Source: Bacteroidota bacterium (GTDB lineage: Bacteria > Bacteroidota > Bacteroidia > Chitinophagales > Chitinophagaceae). From it: 64,000 nucleotides of DNA. This document shows, in pieces, positions 16,781 through 26,085 of this stretch; position 1 is the first letter of the stretch; each line of letters begins with the position of its first letter. Location: positions 124,001 through 188,000 of the forward strand of contig JAEZGS010000016.1 in NCBI GenBank assembly GCA_023437225.1, given 5' to 3'. Below the pieces are notes generated by a model. That model saw only the letters and a list, made by a program, of their open reading frames with translations, had not been told where the DNA came from and searched no databases. Made by a program: the position numbers and the translations under genes.

Positions 16781-16850
16781 AGAATTGAGAAATGAGAAAT
16801 GAGAAATGAAAATTTGTTCCCCAATTCCCAATTCTCAATTCTGATTTCTG
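16781..16850. repeat. Heptamer array in inverted arrangement at the sucC 3' end
   Basis: Left part: GAGAAAT-type units repeated about four times (16785-16809). Right part: AATTCTC/AATTCCC units (16822-16845), the reverse-complement type. The sucC stop codon (16835-16837, minus strand) lies inside the right part, so the last sucC residues (NRNQN) are encoded by repeat-like sequence. Confidence 0.75.
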
Positions 16851-18058
16851 TTGAGCGCTTTATTTACGAGCGTTGCAGCTTCACTGAGTAATATTGCAGA
16901 CTGCACTTTAAGCCCGCTTTCTTCAATAAGTTTTTTTGCTTCTTCAGCGTTCGTACCCTGCAATCTAACAATGATGGGAACATCAATGTTGCCTATCGAA
17001 TTGTATGCATCAATAACACCTTGTGCAACACGATCACAACGAACTATACCTCCAAAGATATTAATGAGGATCGCTTTCACTTTGGGATCCTTAAGGATGA
17101 TCCTGAAGCCAGCTTCAACAGTTTGGGCATTTGCAGTACCACCAACATCCAGGAAGTTAGCGGGCTCACCACCACTAAGCTTTATCATATCCATTGTAGC
17201 CATTGCAAGGCCGGCACCATTCACCATACATCCAACATTGCCATCGAGCTTTACAAAATTAAGATTGTATTTTCCTGCTTCCACTTCAGTTGGATCTTCT
17301 TCGCTGATGTCACGTAATGCTTCAAGTTCCGGATGACGCATCATAGCGTTATCATCCAGATTCATCTTGCAATCCACTGCAATGATCTTATCATCGGAGG
17401 TTTTAAACAGCGGGTTGATCTCAAGCATACTGCAATCAAGACCCACATACGCATTGTAAAGATTGGTCACAAATCGCACACAGCTCTTGAACGCTTCACC
17501 GCTAAGACCCAGGTTGAAGGCTATTTTGCGGGCCTGAAAGGGTTGTAATCCTCCCGAAGGATGAACCCATTCTTTGAATATCTTTTCAGGAGTTTCATGT
17601 GCCACATCTTCGATGTTCATTCCACCTTCGGTACTATACATTATAACGTTTTGCCCATTGGAACGATCGAGCAGTATTGACAAATAAAATTCTTTAACAG
17701 GGTTGGGCCCATCATAATAAACATCCTGTGCAATCAAAACTTTGTTTACAACCTTACCTGCTTCGCCCGTTTGAATGGTAACAAGAGTGCCTCCAAGAAG
17801 ATTTGAGGCGATGGTTTTTATTTCTTCGGCAGATTTTCCAACTGCTACACCGCGTTGCTCGGTACCCCTGATCTTCCCCTTACCTCTGCCTCCGGCGTGG
17901 ATCTGCGCTTTCACAACAGCAAAGCTGTTTCCATAGGTTACTTTCAGATTCTTGTAAGCTTCTTCAGCAGCGCCCGCCGTTTCTACAGGTATTCCTTCCT
18001 GCACAGGCACATTATACTTTTTCAATAATTCCTTGGCCTGGTATTCGTGAAGATTCAT
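16835..18058 (-). CDS. sucC: Succinyl-CoA synthetase, beta subunit (ADP-forming)
   Basis: Couples succinyl-CoA cleavage to nucleoside triphosphate formation in the TCA cycle. 407 residues (family about 385-400). It begins MNLHEYQAKELLKKYNVPVQ and has an ATP-grasp domain with KAQIHAGGRGKGK, the segment DCKMNLDDNAMMRHPE, and the C-terminal CoA-ligase domain with GGIVRCDRVAQG. The alpha subunit gene sucD is not in the window, as is common in Bacteroidota. The extra C-terminal residues come from the repeat array at the stop codon. Confidence 0.96.
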   Translation of the reverse strand: MNLHEYQAKELLKKYNVPVQEGIPVETAGAAEEAYKNLKVTYGNSFAVVKAQIHAGGRGKGKIRGTEQRGVAVGKSAEEIKTIASNLLGGTLVTIQTGEAGKVVNKVLIAQDVYYDGPNPVKEFYLSILLDRSNGQNVIMYSTEGGMNIEDVAHETPEKIFKEWVHPSGGLQPFQARKIAFNLGLSGEAFKSCVRFVTNLYNAYVGLDCSMLEINPLFKTSDDKIIAVDCKMNLDDNAMMRHPELEALRDISEEDPTEVEAGKYNLNFVKLDGNVGCMVNGAGLAMATMDMIKLSGGEPANFLDVGGTANAQTVEAGFRIILKDPKVKAILINIFGGIVRCDRVAQGVIDAYNSIGNIDVPIIVRLQGTNAEEAKKLIEESGLKVQSAILLSEAATLVNKALNRNQN

Positions 18059-18162
18059 GAGTTAATGTTTAAAAATGAGCTGCTAAAATAAATGAAAAGC
18101 CGATAAATGAAGTTAGAAACATATAATTTGCAGCCATTTGCAAATAGTAAATCTGCTTTAGC

Positions 18163-18984
18163 ATGTCAAGTTTGATAGACAGGATCAATACAACGGTTAG
18201 CCACCTTCAAAATATCTATAAAGACGTACCGGAAGTAGGAGTGATCCTCGGCAGTGGTCTTGGTAATTTCGCCCGGGAAATAGAAGTATCAAAAGAAATT
18301 CCGTACGATCAAATCCCAAATTTCCCTGTTTCAACTGTGGAGGGACATTCTGGCAAACTCATTTTCGGAACCATCGCTGGAAAGAAGATCGTTGCCATGT
18401 CAGGACGCTTCCATTTTTATGAGGGATACTCTGCCGATGATGTTGTCTTTCCAGTTAGGGTAATGAAGTTTCTTGGAATCAAACACCTGTTCATATCAAA
18501 TGCTGCTGGTGGTGTACATCCTGACTTTTCTGTTGGTGACCTCATGATCATTAACGATCATATCAGTTTTTCTACGTGGAATCCCCTGATTGGTAAGAAT
18601 GAAAAGGAACTTGGTCCACGGTTTCCTGATATGAGTGAACCGTATCGTCGTGACCTGATCGAAAAGGCCAAAGCCATCGGCAAAGAACTGGGTATTCGTC
18701 TTCATGAGGGTGTATATTTTGGTGTTACGGGTCCAACTTTTGAAACAAGAGCAGAATATCGAATGATTCAAAAAGTGGGTGCTGATGCGGTTGGTATGAG
18801 TACGGTACAGGAAGTTATTACCGCATGTCATATGGGCTTGCCGGTTTTTGCGATCAGCATTATAACCGATCTGGGTATTCGTGAAGACAATAATGTCATT
18901 ACCCATGATGAAGTACTTGAAGCTGCTGCTGCGGCGGAACCAAAGCTTAGCGCAATCTTCAAGCAATTGATTCAAAGTTTATAA
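18163..18984 (+). CDS. Purine-nucleoside phosphorylase (PunA family)
   Basis: Phosphorolytic cleavage of purine nucleosides for salvage. 273 residues, the size of trimeric PNPs. Motifs: VILGSGLGNFA (phosphate loop), STVEGHSGKLIFG, MSGRFHFYEGY, SNAAGGVHPDF and TGPTFETRAEYR. It is divergent from sucC across a 104-base gap, and the putative porin starts 34 bases downstream. Confidence 0.94.
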   Translation: MSSLIDRINTTVSHLQNIYKDVPEVGVILGSGLGNFAREIEVSKEIPYDQIPNFPVSTVEGHSGKLIFGTIAGKKIVAMSGRFHFYEGYSADDVVFPVRVMKFLGIKHLFISNAAGGVHPDFSVGDLMIINDHISFSTWNPLIGKNEKELGPRFPDMSEPYRRDLIEKAKAIGKELGIRLHEGVYFGVTGPTFETRAEYRMIQKVGADAVGMSTVQEVITACHMGLPVFAISIITDLGIREDNNVITHDEVLEAAAAAEPKLSAIFKQLIQSL

Positions 18985-19018
18985 ATGCACTAATATTTCT
19001 GAGGATAAACAACTACCG

Positions 19019-21016
19019 GTGGGAAAAAAACAGGTATTAATATTCATATTCTTACATCTGTCGGTTCTTCTGTTTGCACAGCAGGACATTCTCAACCGGA
19101 TTCCGGGCAGGGGTTACAGGCCTCCGGCCGGCAAGGGTGACAGTATCGCCCGCCGCAACAGTGCCGAGGATTCCATTACCATCAACTTCCGGTTACTCGA
19201 CTCATCCCGTCTTCAAAAATTTGATTCAAACCTTACAGACTTCTATCGCCGCTATCCACTCGAATGGCATGAAGTGAACCTTGGTAACCTGGGAACTGCA
19301 GCCCGAAGCCTTATTTTCACTCCCAGGCAAAGAAGCGGCTGGGATCATGGTTTTCATGCATTCGACACCTATAACTATACGGTTGATGAAACCCGGTTGT
19401 ATAATACCACCCGTCCGTTCTCCGAAGTGACCTACTTACTGGGAAGTCGTGCTGAACAAATGATCCAGCTTGAACATACACAAAACGTCCGGCCCAACTG
19501 GAACCTGGGAGTTCAATACAGACTGATCAATTCGCCGGGGTTCTTTCAAAATCAAAATACAAATCACAACAGCTACAGGCTTAGTTCCTGGTATCAATCA
19601 CCGAATAAACGCTACCAGAATTTCTTTGTGCTTGCTGCAAACAAACTTCAATCGGCTGAAAACGGCGGAATATTGCAAAACGGAAATTACCTGGACAGTA
19701 TTCCATTTGAAGAACGCAGCACCATTCCAACTGCGCTCGGAGGCAACACAGCAGGCAGCCGAAACTTTTTGAGTTCAAATATCGTAACTGGTACAAGGTA
19801 TACCAACGCAGGTTATTTGTTCCGTCAGCAATATGATCTAGGACAAAAAGATTCACTTGTCACTGATACTATTGTGATCCCGTTGTTTTATCCGCGACTG
19901 CGACTTGAACATACCATTAGTTTGAATACATATCATTACAGGTTTGGAGATGAAGAGCCGGATACCGCTTACTATCGCAATGTTCTTGGTTACCGATATA
20001 CCGGAGATTCTGTGTATCTCGATGACACATGGAGAGTGATCAACAATCAATTTTCAATTTACCAATTTCCCGATGCAAAGAATCCGCAGCAATTCATCAA
20101 AGTAGGTGCAATATTTCAAAACCTGTTTGGCGACTTCAGCCGAACCGGTCAGAAGACGAACGATTACAACATTGTTCTATTAGGCGAATACAGAAATAAA
20201 ACGCGCAATAGAAAATGGGATATTGAAGCTCTTGGTCATTTCAATATTGCAGGGTATAATGCGGGCGATTACGATGCATATGTGAGTTTGAAAAGATTGA
20301 TAAGCCAGCGTATCGGTTATCTCCAGGTTGGTTTTCAAAATGTGAATCGATCGCCATCGTTCACTTACGATCCACAAAGCAGCTTTTATCTTAGTGCACC
20401 AGCAAGTTTTAATAAAGAAAACTATATCCATCTTTTTGGCGCACTTGAAAACTCTGGCCGCAATTTAAGTTTGTCCGCAAATTATTACCTCTTCAATAAC
20501 TTCCATTATTATAGCAGTTATACAAAGCCCGATCAGTCGTCGTCGATCTTTAACCTTCTGCGTATATCGTTGCAAAAGCAATTCAGACTGAGCCGAAATT
20601 TCAACTGGCGCACATGGGTTGTATTGCAGCAGCGAGCAGGTGATGCGCCGTTAAATCTGCCATTAATGCTTACACGCAACCAGGTTGGGTATGATGGCAA
20701 ATTAGGTTTCAAAAACCTGAACATCAGTACGGGACTGGAGTTCCGATATTTTACCCCTTACAAGTCAGTAGGTTATTCACCACTAACCGGCCAGTTTTTT
20801 TACCAGGATTCAACAACGGTAAAGCTCGACCTTCCCGAGATTGCTGCATACATACATTTCAGAATCAGAACGTTTACTGCATACTTCCGCGCTGAAAACC
20901 TGAACTCTTTTGACTTTGGAGCAGGTGGCTTCCGCAATAACCAGGTAATGACTCCTGGATATCCTTATCCCGGCCTTCAGATAAGACTCGGAATATTCTG
21001 GACATTTATAAATTAA
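19019..21016 (+). CDS. Putative porin (large outer-membrane barrel, Porin_10-like)
   Basis: 665 residues from a GTG start. A signal peptide ends near LLFAQ. The mature protein begins with a polar region and continues as many beta strands (for example NWNLGVQYRLINSPGFFQNQNT, GLEFRYFTPYKSVGYSPL), ending in LQIRLGIFWTFIN with the aromatic C-terminus of outer-membrane barrels. It resembles the Bacteroidota 'putative porin' family, substrate unknown. No plug or carboxypeptidase-like domain, so it is not a TonB receptor. Confidence 0.75.
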   Translation: MGKKQVLIFIFLHLSVLLFAQQDILNRIPGRGYRPPAGKGDSIARRNSAEDSITINFRLLDSSRLQKFDSNLTDFYRRYPLEWHEVNLGNLGTAARSLIFTPRQRSGWDHGFHAFDTYNYTVDETRLYNTTRPFSEVTYLLGSRAEQMIQLEHTQNVRPNWNLGVQYRLINSPGFFQNQNTNHNSYRLSSWYQSPNKRYQNFFVLAANKLQSAENGGILQNGNYLDSIPFEERSTIPTALGGNTAGSRNFLSSNIVTGTRYTNAGYLFRQQYDLGQKDSLVTDTIVIPLFYPRLRLEHTISLNTYHYRFGDEEPDTAYYRNVLGYRYTGDSVYLDDTWRVINNQFSIYQFPDAKNPQQFIKVGAIFQNLFGDFSRTGQKTNDYNIVLLGEYRNKTRNRKWDIEALGHFNIAGYNAGDYDAYVSLKRLISQRIGYLQVGFQNVNRSPSFTYDPQSSFYLSAPASFNKENYIHLFGALENSGRNLSLSANYYLFNNFHYYSSYTKPDQSSSIFNLLRISLQKQFRLSRNFNWRTWVVLQQRAGDAPLNLPLMLTRNQVGYDGKLGFKNLNISTGLEFRYFTPYKSVGYSPLTGQFFYQDSTTVKLDLPEIAAYIHFRIRTFTAYFRAENLNSFDFGAGGFRNNQVMTPGYPYPGLQIRLGIFWTFIN

Positions 21017-21035
21017 CACTGTCTAAATTTATTTC

Positions 21036-21043
21036 TATATTTG
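21036..21043 (+). promoter_or_regulatory. Bacteroidota -7 promoter element TATATTTG
   Basis: Full match to TAnnTTTG, 38 bases before the TonB-receptor ATG. Two copies of TGTCTAAAT (21020-21028 and 21042-21050) flank it. The predicted transcription start falls at or just before the operator at 21055-21072. Confidence 0.6.
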
Positions 21044-21054
21044 TCTAAATAAAA

Positions 21055-21072
21055 TTTTAGGCTAACCTAAAA
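21055..21072 (+). promoter_or_regulatory. DtxR/MntR-like operator palindrome
   Basis: TTTTAGGCTAACCTAAAA: perfect 7-base arms TTTTAGG / CCTAAAA around CTAA. It resembles the DtxR consensus TTAGGTTAGCCTAACCTAA. Placed between the -7 element and the start codon of a TonB receptor, it fits metal-responsive repression by a DtxR/MntR-family regulator. The regulator gene is not in the window. Confidence 0.55.
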
Positions 21073-21080
21073 ATTTATTT

Positions 21081-23360
21081 ATGCGCCTTATCCTTTATAC
21101 CATATTTGTTCTTACATCACAACTGGCGAATGCGCAAAACCGCATTACCATTTTAAATTCAAAAAGCTACGAGCCCATTGCAGGTGCAACGGTGCAGATG
21201 ATGCGCGATAGTACACACAGCGTGTTAATTGCCGATCATCAGGGAGTGGTTGTGATCGACCTGTCGATGTTTGATTCCGTCGTTGTGTCAGCAACGGGGT
21301 TCATTACAGATACGCTAACGCGAAATAGTTTGCGCCAAAACGTTTTGCTGCAGCCGTTGCACGGCGCATTAGAGGAGGTAGTTGTTACGGGTACATTGCG
21401 AACGATACAGCGCACGGCAAGTCCCGTCCCCGTAGAGGTTTACAGCCCGAAGTTTTTTATGAAAAATCCATCGCCCGCACTCTTTGACGCACTTCAAATG
21501 ATAAACGGCGTTCGACCCCAACTGAATTGCAATGTGTGCAACACAGGTGACATTCACATCAATGGGCTTGAAGGGCCGTATACAATGATACTCATTGATG
21601 GAATGCCGATCGTAGGTTCCCTGGCTTCTGTGTATGGATTATTTGGAATACCCAACTCGCTGGTAAAACGGATTGAAATAGTAAAAGGGCCAGCATCATC
21701 TCTTTACGGCTCTGAAGCAATGGGAGGTTTGATCAATGTAATAACAAAAAATCCGGCTAAAACTCCCCGTTTATTCGCAGATGTTTCCACCAATACATGG
21801 CATGAGCATAACATCGACCTGGGGCTTGGTTACAGGTTGTTGAAGAAATCACATGCTTTACTTGGAGTCAATTTATACCATTACAATGATCCGCGAGATA
21901 TGAACCGGGACAACTTCACTGATGTTACTCTTCAAAAACGTGTTTCACTTTTCAATAAGATCTCATTCGCGCGTAAAAATGAGAGGCCTGCATCTATTGC
22001 ATTAAGATACATACATGAAGATCGATGGGGTGGCGAAATGAATTGGAGCAAAGCATTCAGAGGTTCTGACAGTATATATGCTGAAACAATTGAAACACGT
22101 CGATTTGAACTTATTGGAAACTATACATTACCGGTTTCTAAAGCGCTTAATTTTTCATATTCCCTAAATTCTCATCAGCAGCGTTCTGCGTATGGAACTA
22201 CGATTTTCAATGCCGATCAGCGAATAATATTTGGCCAGTTGACCTGGGAACGATCGTTGGCAAAGGCGGACGTATTGATGGGAATTGCCGGGCGATACAC
22301 TTATTATGACGATAACACTCCCGCAACTCGCAATGGAACAGGTAATGAAAATCAGCCCGACAAATTTTTTGTTCCCGGATTATTTGTGCAGAATGAATGG
22401 TCTTTAAGAAAGGGACATTTACTGTTAACGGGGGCACGACTTGATTACAACAAGCGACATGGAGCGATATTCACTCCAAGACTCGCGTACAAAGTTCAAC
22501 TGGCCAATCATGACGTGTTAAGGCTAAATGCCGGTAGTGGATTTCGGGTGGTGAATGTATTTACTGAAGATCACGCCGCATTGACGGGCGCAAGGGAAGT
22601 GGTGATCGTAGACAAACTAAAGCCTGAAAAGAGCTACAACATAAATCTCAACTTTATAAAGAAAGTTCAATGGAAACGTTCATGGCTGGATCTTGATTTA
22701 TCTGCATGGTATACATACTTCACCAATCGCATACTTCCGGATTATACAACAGACGCTAATAAAATACTGTATCGTAATCTTAGCGGCTATTCCATCTCGC
22801 GTGGCTTATCATTGAACGCAGAAGCGGCTTTCGCGAATTCATTGAGAATAAATGCAGGTGCCTCTCTAGTTGATGTCCTTACGGTAGATGGGCAGGAATC
22901 CGAGAGAGTGAAAAAAAGGCAGCCGCTGACGGAGCCCTGGTCAACAAACTGGACAATATCCTACACGATTCCAAAGATGATGTTGACAGTCGATTATACC
23001 GGCAACGTATATGGGCCAATGTTGCTGCCTGTTTTATCGGATAAAGATCCACGTCCTGACAGATCCCCAGTATGGAGTATTCAAAACATTCAACTTTCAA
23101 AAAAACTTTACACAACTTTCCAGGTCTATGGAGGGGTGAAGAACATTTTAAACTTCACACCTGCGAAGTCAACACCCTTTCTTATCGCACGTTCCAATGA
23201 TCCCTTTGATAAGCGTGTTAAGTATGATGATCGTGGTAATGTACTTTCTACGCCAGACAATCCGTACGCTCTCACCTTTGATCCTAACTATGTATATGCT
23301 CCTAATCAGGGCAGGAAATTTTATATAGGTCTGCGCTACGAGTTGGCAAACACGAAATAG
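21081..23360 (+). CDS. TonB-dependent receptor, probably for a metal complex
   Basis: 759 residues. Signal peptide (about 1-18, ending ANAQ), a short N-terminal extension resembling a carboxypeptidase-like domain (about 20-90), a TonB-box-like LEEVVVTG near residue 98, a plug domain with INGVRPQLNCNVCNTGDIHINGL and IEIVKGPASSLYGSEAMGGLINVITK, then a 22-strand barrel. The plug contains a CNVCN pair. The metal-type operator upstream suggests iron or manganese/heme-type uptake. A small secreted protein gene follows after 29 bases and may be co-transcribed. Confidence 0.92.
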   Translation: MRLILYTIFVLTSQLANAQNRITILNSKSYEPIAGATVQMMRDSTHSVLIADHQGVVVIDLSMFDSVVVSATGFITDTLTRNSLRQNVLLQPLHGALEEVVVTGTLRTIQRTASPVPVEVYSPKFFMKNPSPALFDALQMINGVRPQLNCNVCNTGDIHINGLEGPYTMILIDGMPIVGSLASVYGLFGIPNSLVKRIEIVKGPASSLYGSEAMGGLINVITKNPAKTPRLFADVSTNTWHEHNIDLGLGYRLLKKSHALLGVNLYHYNDPRDMNRDNFTDVTLQKRVSLFNKISFARKNERPASIALRYIHEDRWGGEMNWSKAFRGSDSIYAETIETRRFELIGNYTLPVSKALNFSYSLNSHQQRSAYGTTIFNADQRIIFGQLTWERSLAKADVLMGIAGRYTYYDDNTPATRNGTGNENQPDKFFVPGLFVQNEWSLRKGHLLLTGARLDYNKRHGAIFTPRLAYKVQLANHDVLRLNAGSGFRVVNVFTEDHAALTGAREVVIVDKLKPEKSYNINLNFIKKVQWKRSWLDLDLSAWYTYFTNRILPDYTTDANKILYRNLSGYSISRGLSLNAEAAFANSLRINAGASLVDVLTVDGQESERVKKRQPLTEPWSTNWTISYTIPKMMLTVDYTGNVYGPMLLPVLSDKDPRPDRSPVWSIQNIQLSKKLYTTFQVYGGVKNILNFTPAKSTPFLIARSNDPFDKRVKYDDRGNVLSTPDNPYALTFDPNYVYAPNQGRKFYIGLRYELANTK

Positions 23361-23389
23361 TTTGCTATTCTTGCGCAAATCTTTTCCCT

Positions 23390-23953
23390 ATGAAATCAAA
23401 TATCGGCATCCTGCTGTTGGTATGTCTTGTTACGAAGTCATTTTCGCAAAACGTTTTCACTGCACGGAACACTTCCTTCTCAAAAGCTTTTGAGCAGATA
23501 TTGCTGGATTATCCCAACAACTTTCAAAATATCAGTGGTGACCTGGTATTATCGCAGGGCGAATATGAACACTATGCATCCAGGATCGCATTGCCGGGAG
23601 CTAAACAATGTATTGTTGGGAAGTATCATTCAATAGAAGATACCACTGCAAGCTGGCAGGCAACAATGCCCGCCTTTGAATCATTTGAAGAGGCTGCGAA
23701 GCAATACAGGCAATTATTCAGGCAACTGAAAACAGCGCCGGTGACACTGGTAGATGGTAGCAAGCTTTACCTTGTTGGTGATATCGCCGAGATTGATGAG
23801 TCGCTCGACTTCAGCGTATCTACTCTTTACTTTCCAACTGCCGATTTAAGATATCGTCACTTCAAGATTGAACTTGAATTATTGTATTCGATGCACGAGT
23901 GGGTGATCCACCTCAATATGGTTAGAAGAAAGCCAGATGATCAGCGTTGGTAA
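23390..23953 (+). CDS. Secreted protein of unknown function behind a TonB receptor
   Basis: 187 residues with a signal peptide ending near TKSFSQ. The mature part has no motif I recognise; it contains SFSKAFEQILLDYPNNFQNISG and a C-terminal HFKIELELLYSMHEWVIHLNM. It lies 29 bases after the receptor gene and ends 4 bases before the convergent ATP-grasp gene. It may be a periplasmic partner of the receptor. Confidence 0.65.
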   Translation: MKSNIGILLLVCLVTKSFSQNVFTARNTSFSKAFEQILLDYPNNFQNISGDLVLSQGEYEHYASRIALPGAKQCIVGKYHSIEDTTASWQATMPAFESFEEAAKQYRQLFRQLKTAPVTLVDGSKLYLVGDIAEIDESLDFSVSTLYFPTADLRYRHFKIELELLYSMHEWVIHLNMVRRKPDDQRW

Positions 23954-23957
23954 TCGT

Positions 23958-25151
23958 TCACCTTGTAAATAGACATATAGAACCTCCAACCCAGTCTTTA
24001 TTGTGGTTGTATCGAACGCCGATCATTTTACCTTTACTTAAACGCGCAAGATTCAGCGCAGGTATAGGTCGGGGTTCGCCATCTTTCCATAAATAAATGA
24101 TGCGTATCTCCGCTTTTGCTGGTTGGTTAGGAGTTTGAATCACTTCAGCATAACGAACTTTGTGCTGCAAAATCCAATTCTCAGGATCGGTGATCGCATC
24201 AATATGTGAAGGTTCTACATCGATCACAACGCCTTGCCCTGCAAATGAAAACAATGGTTTCAATACGTAGTTATGCAGATCTGATGGTATCTGTTTGATC
24301 TCGTGTAAGAAATAGGTTTTCGGCACATATGGATTTCGAATGAAGGGGAGGGTAAACTTGCTTATGCGGTAAAACCAGTTTGGATGAGGCACCCATTCAA
24401 CATCAAGTTCCTGCCTGATGTCGAGGAAATTTCCAAGGTCTTCTTTCTTAGCATGTAGTTCATCAAAGATCATCCTGTTGTAGATGCGATGTATGGGATA
24501 CCTGATGCCTTCCTTCGTGTAAAATAATTTCTTTCCATCCTGTACGACATCAGTGATCGAAACGGGTTCAATTCCCCAATAATCCCTGGTGCAGTAAAAG
24601 TCAAAACGCGTTTTTTGTTCATGCGGCAGTATGTCCAGTAGTATCACGTTCTCGGGAGCATGGCCTCCCAGTAAGATCTCACCCGTGTACGCAATGAAAC
24701 TTTCACGATCAAAGCCACCAAGATACGGTTGCAGGTCCGAGGGGATGTTGAAATGACGTTTGTATACATCCGCAATGTACACCTGCATTCCAATCAGAGT
24801 TGGAAATCCCTGCATTTCGATGAGTTGCGGCTCCAGTTGGTTTTGCTCATTCACACATACACCGAAATCAAATGCGATCATATTACACACACCTGTTTCA
24901 TTGGCAACACGATCGTCAGATGGAATACTTCGGTTGGTCAGTTCCTTGAAGTCGGGTTCTATTATCAGGTCCACAATGCTTTCACAGGCCTCCAGCATCT
25001 GCTGTTTGAATTTGTCATCAACGAAAACAGGAGTTTCCGCAACACGAAAGTCAATAGCGCCTGGATGTCTGCTGTCCAGGTCATCGAGAAACTGACGGTA
25101 TTTTTCTTCACTGAATGATTCGTTGAAAGCCTGGCGAAGTGAGCGTATCAT
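23958..25151 (-). CDS. ATP-grasp-like ligase of unknown substrate
   Basis: 397 residues. The C-terminal half shows ATP-grasp-like pieces: NYVLKPLFSFAGQGVVIDV (lysine and glycine-rich loop), WILQHKVRYAEVI, and EIRIIYLW with acidic and basic residues typical of the Mg-ATP site. The N-terminal half has CNMIAFDFGVCVNEQNQL followed by LIEMQGFPTLIG, reminiscent of glutathionylspermidine-synthase-type ligases. Probably an amide-bond-forming enzyme. Last in a nine-gene minus-strand run, 72 bases after the glutamine amidotransferase. Confidence 0.65.
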   Translation of the reverse strand: MIRSLRQAFNESFSEEKYRQFLDDLDSRHPGAIDFRVAETPVFVDDKFKQQMLEACESIVDLIIEPDFKELTNRSIPSDDRVANETGVCNMIAFDFGVCVNEQNQLEPQLIEMQGFPTLIGMQVYIADVYKRHFNIPSDLQPYLGGFDRESFIAYTGEILLGGHAPENVILLDILPHEQKTRFDFYCTRDYWGIEPVSITDVVQDGKKLFYTKEGIRYPIHRIYNRMIFDELHAKKEDLGNFLDIRQELDVEWVPHPNWFYRISKFTLPFIRNPYVPKTYFLHEIKQIPSDLHNYVLKPLFSFAGQGVVIDVEPSHIDAITDPENWILQHKVRYAEVIQTPNQPAKAEIRIIYLWKDGEPRPIPALNLARLSKGKMIGVRYNHNKDWVGGSICLFTR

Positions 25152-25223
25152 TTGATTCCTGATTGTTCAAAGGAAGATACGATGTTGATTTGAGCCTGCA
25201 AACCTTCATTGTACCGCTATTAA

Positions 25224-26054
25224 TCATGCATTCATAATTGCCTGTTCAAGGAAGTTGGGGATTATGTGAGAATATGTATTCCTGATCTTGTCCGGGTCAT
25301 TTAATTGCTCGATCATAGATTGCCATTTCTCATAACCATGACTGTTGATGACAGTATCTTTTTTATCCTGTCTTTGCAGGTACATGCTCATGCCTATTGC
25401 ATCAGCTTCGGGATGAAACTGTGTTCCAACCATATAATCATTAAAGCGTATGGCCATTATAGCGCGCTCCAATGGCACATGCGGACGCTCTTTCTCTATA
25501 GCAAGAATTGTAGCTCCAAGCTTATTCAATTGGTCGTAATCGGGTTGAATGACCTGGAAATCGCGACTATCTACTGCATAAAAAGGATCCTGCAATCCGA
25601 CGAACATTCGTTCATCAGAGCCTTCATGAAGAACATGAACCGGGAACACTCCAAAAGCTGTAGATCGCCTTCTTGTTACTTTCGCTACACCAAAATGGCG
25701 ACATGCAAGTTGGAAAGAATGACAGATAAACAAGACATATTTCTTTAAGGCGTTTGACGTGTCAGCATTGTGCTGTATCACTTTGTCAAGCCACCCGAAA
25801 TATTGTACCTCCCATTCGCTTCCTTCGCTTTCAAGGGGAGAACCAGGCCCACCTGATGATATGAATATATCGAAGTCAAGACCGGGTACTTCCAGTTTAC
25901 TGCGAACATCAAATTCTTTTACGATGAATTTTACATTGTGATGCTCTTCGAAATCCTTCAACAGTTGCCGGATGCAGCGCATACCTTCATTCGCCCGACC
26001 CTCATACAGGTCCAGGATCGCCACCTTCTTCGTGTTCTTTGCCTCGCCAAACAT
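25224..26054 (-). CDS. Class I glutamine amidotransferase domain protein
   Basis: 276 residues. ISSGGPGSPLE, then FICHSFQLACRHFG with the nucleophile Cys, and GTQFHPEAD with the catalytic His and Glu, give the class I GATase triad. It resembles GMP-synthase-type amidotransferases but stands alone without a synthetase domain. It could release ammonia from glutamine for a partner ligase or hydrolyse gamma-glutamyl bonds. The neighbouring ATP-grasp gene suggests it supplies or trims the nitrogen of the same product. Confidence 0.82.
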   Translation of the reverse strand: MFGEAKNTKKVAILDLYEGRANEGMRCIRQLLKDFEEHHNVKFIVKEFDVRSKLEVPGLDFDIFISSGGPGSPLESEGSEWEVQYFGWLDKVIQHNADTSNALKKYVLFICHSFQLACRHFGVAKVTRRRSTAFGVFPVHVLHEGSDERMFVGLQDPFYAVDSRDFQVIQPDYDQLNKLGATILAIEKERPHVPLERAIMAIRFNDYMVGTQFHPEADAIGMSMYLQRQDKKDTVINSHGYEKWQSMIEQLNDPDKIRNTYSHIIPNFLEQAIMNA

Positions 26055-26085
26055 AGCGGCAAAGCTACTAAAATGCAGCGAGAGA

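Larger units (their letters stand above)
16119..16834. other. 716-base gap without a recognisable protein gene
   Basis: Between the GNAT start and the sucC stop. It holds a candidate small RNA with its own terminator (about 16240-16475), a diverged duplicate of a short motif (16302-16326 and 16669-16690), the sucC terminator (16741-16779) and a heptamer array (16781-16850). No open frame longer than about 20 codons with coding character was seen. Confidence 0.7.
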
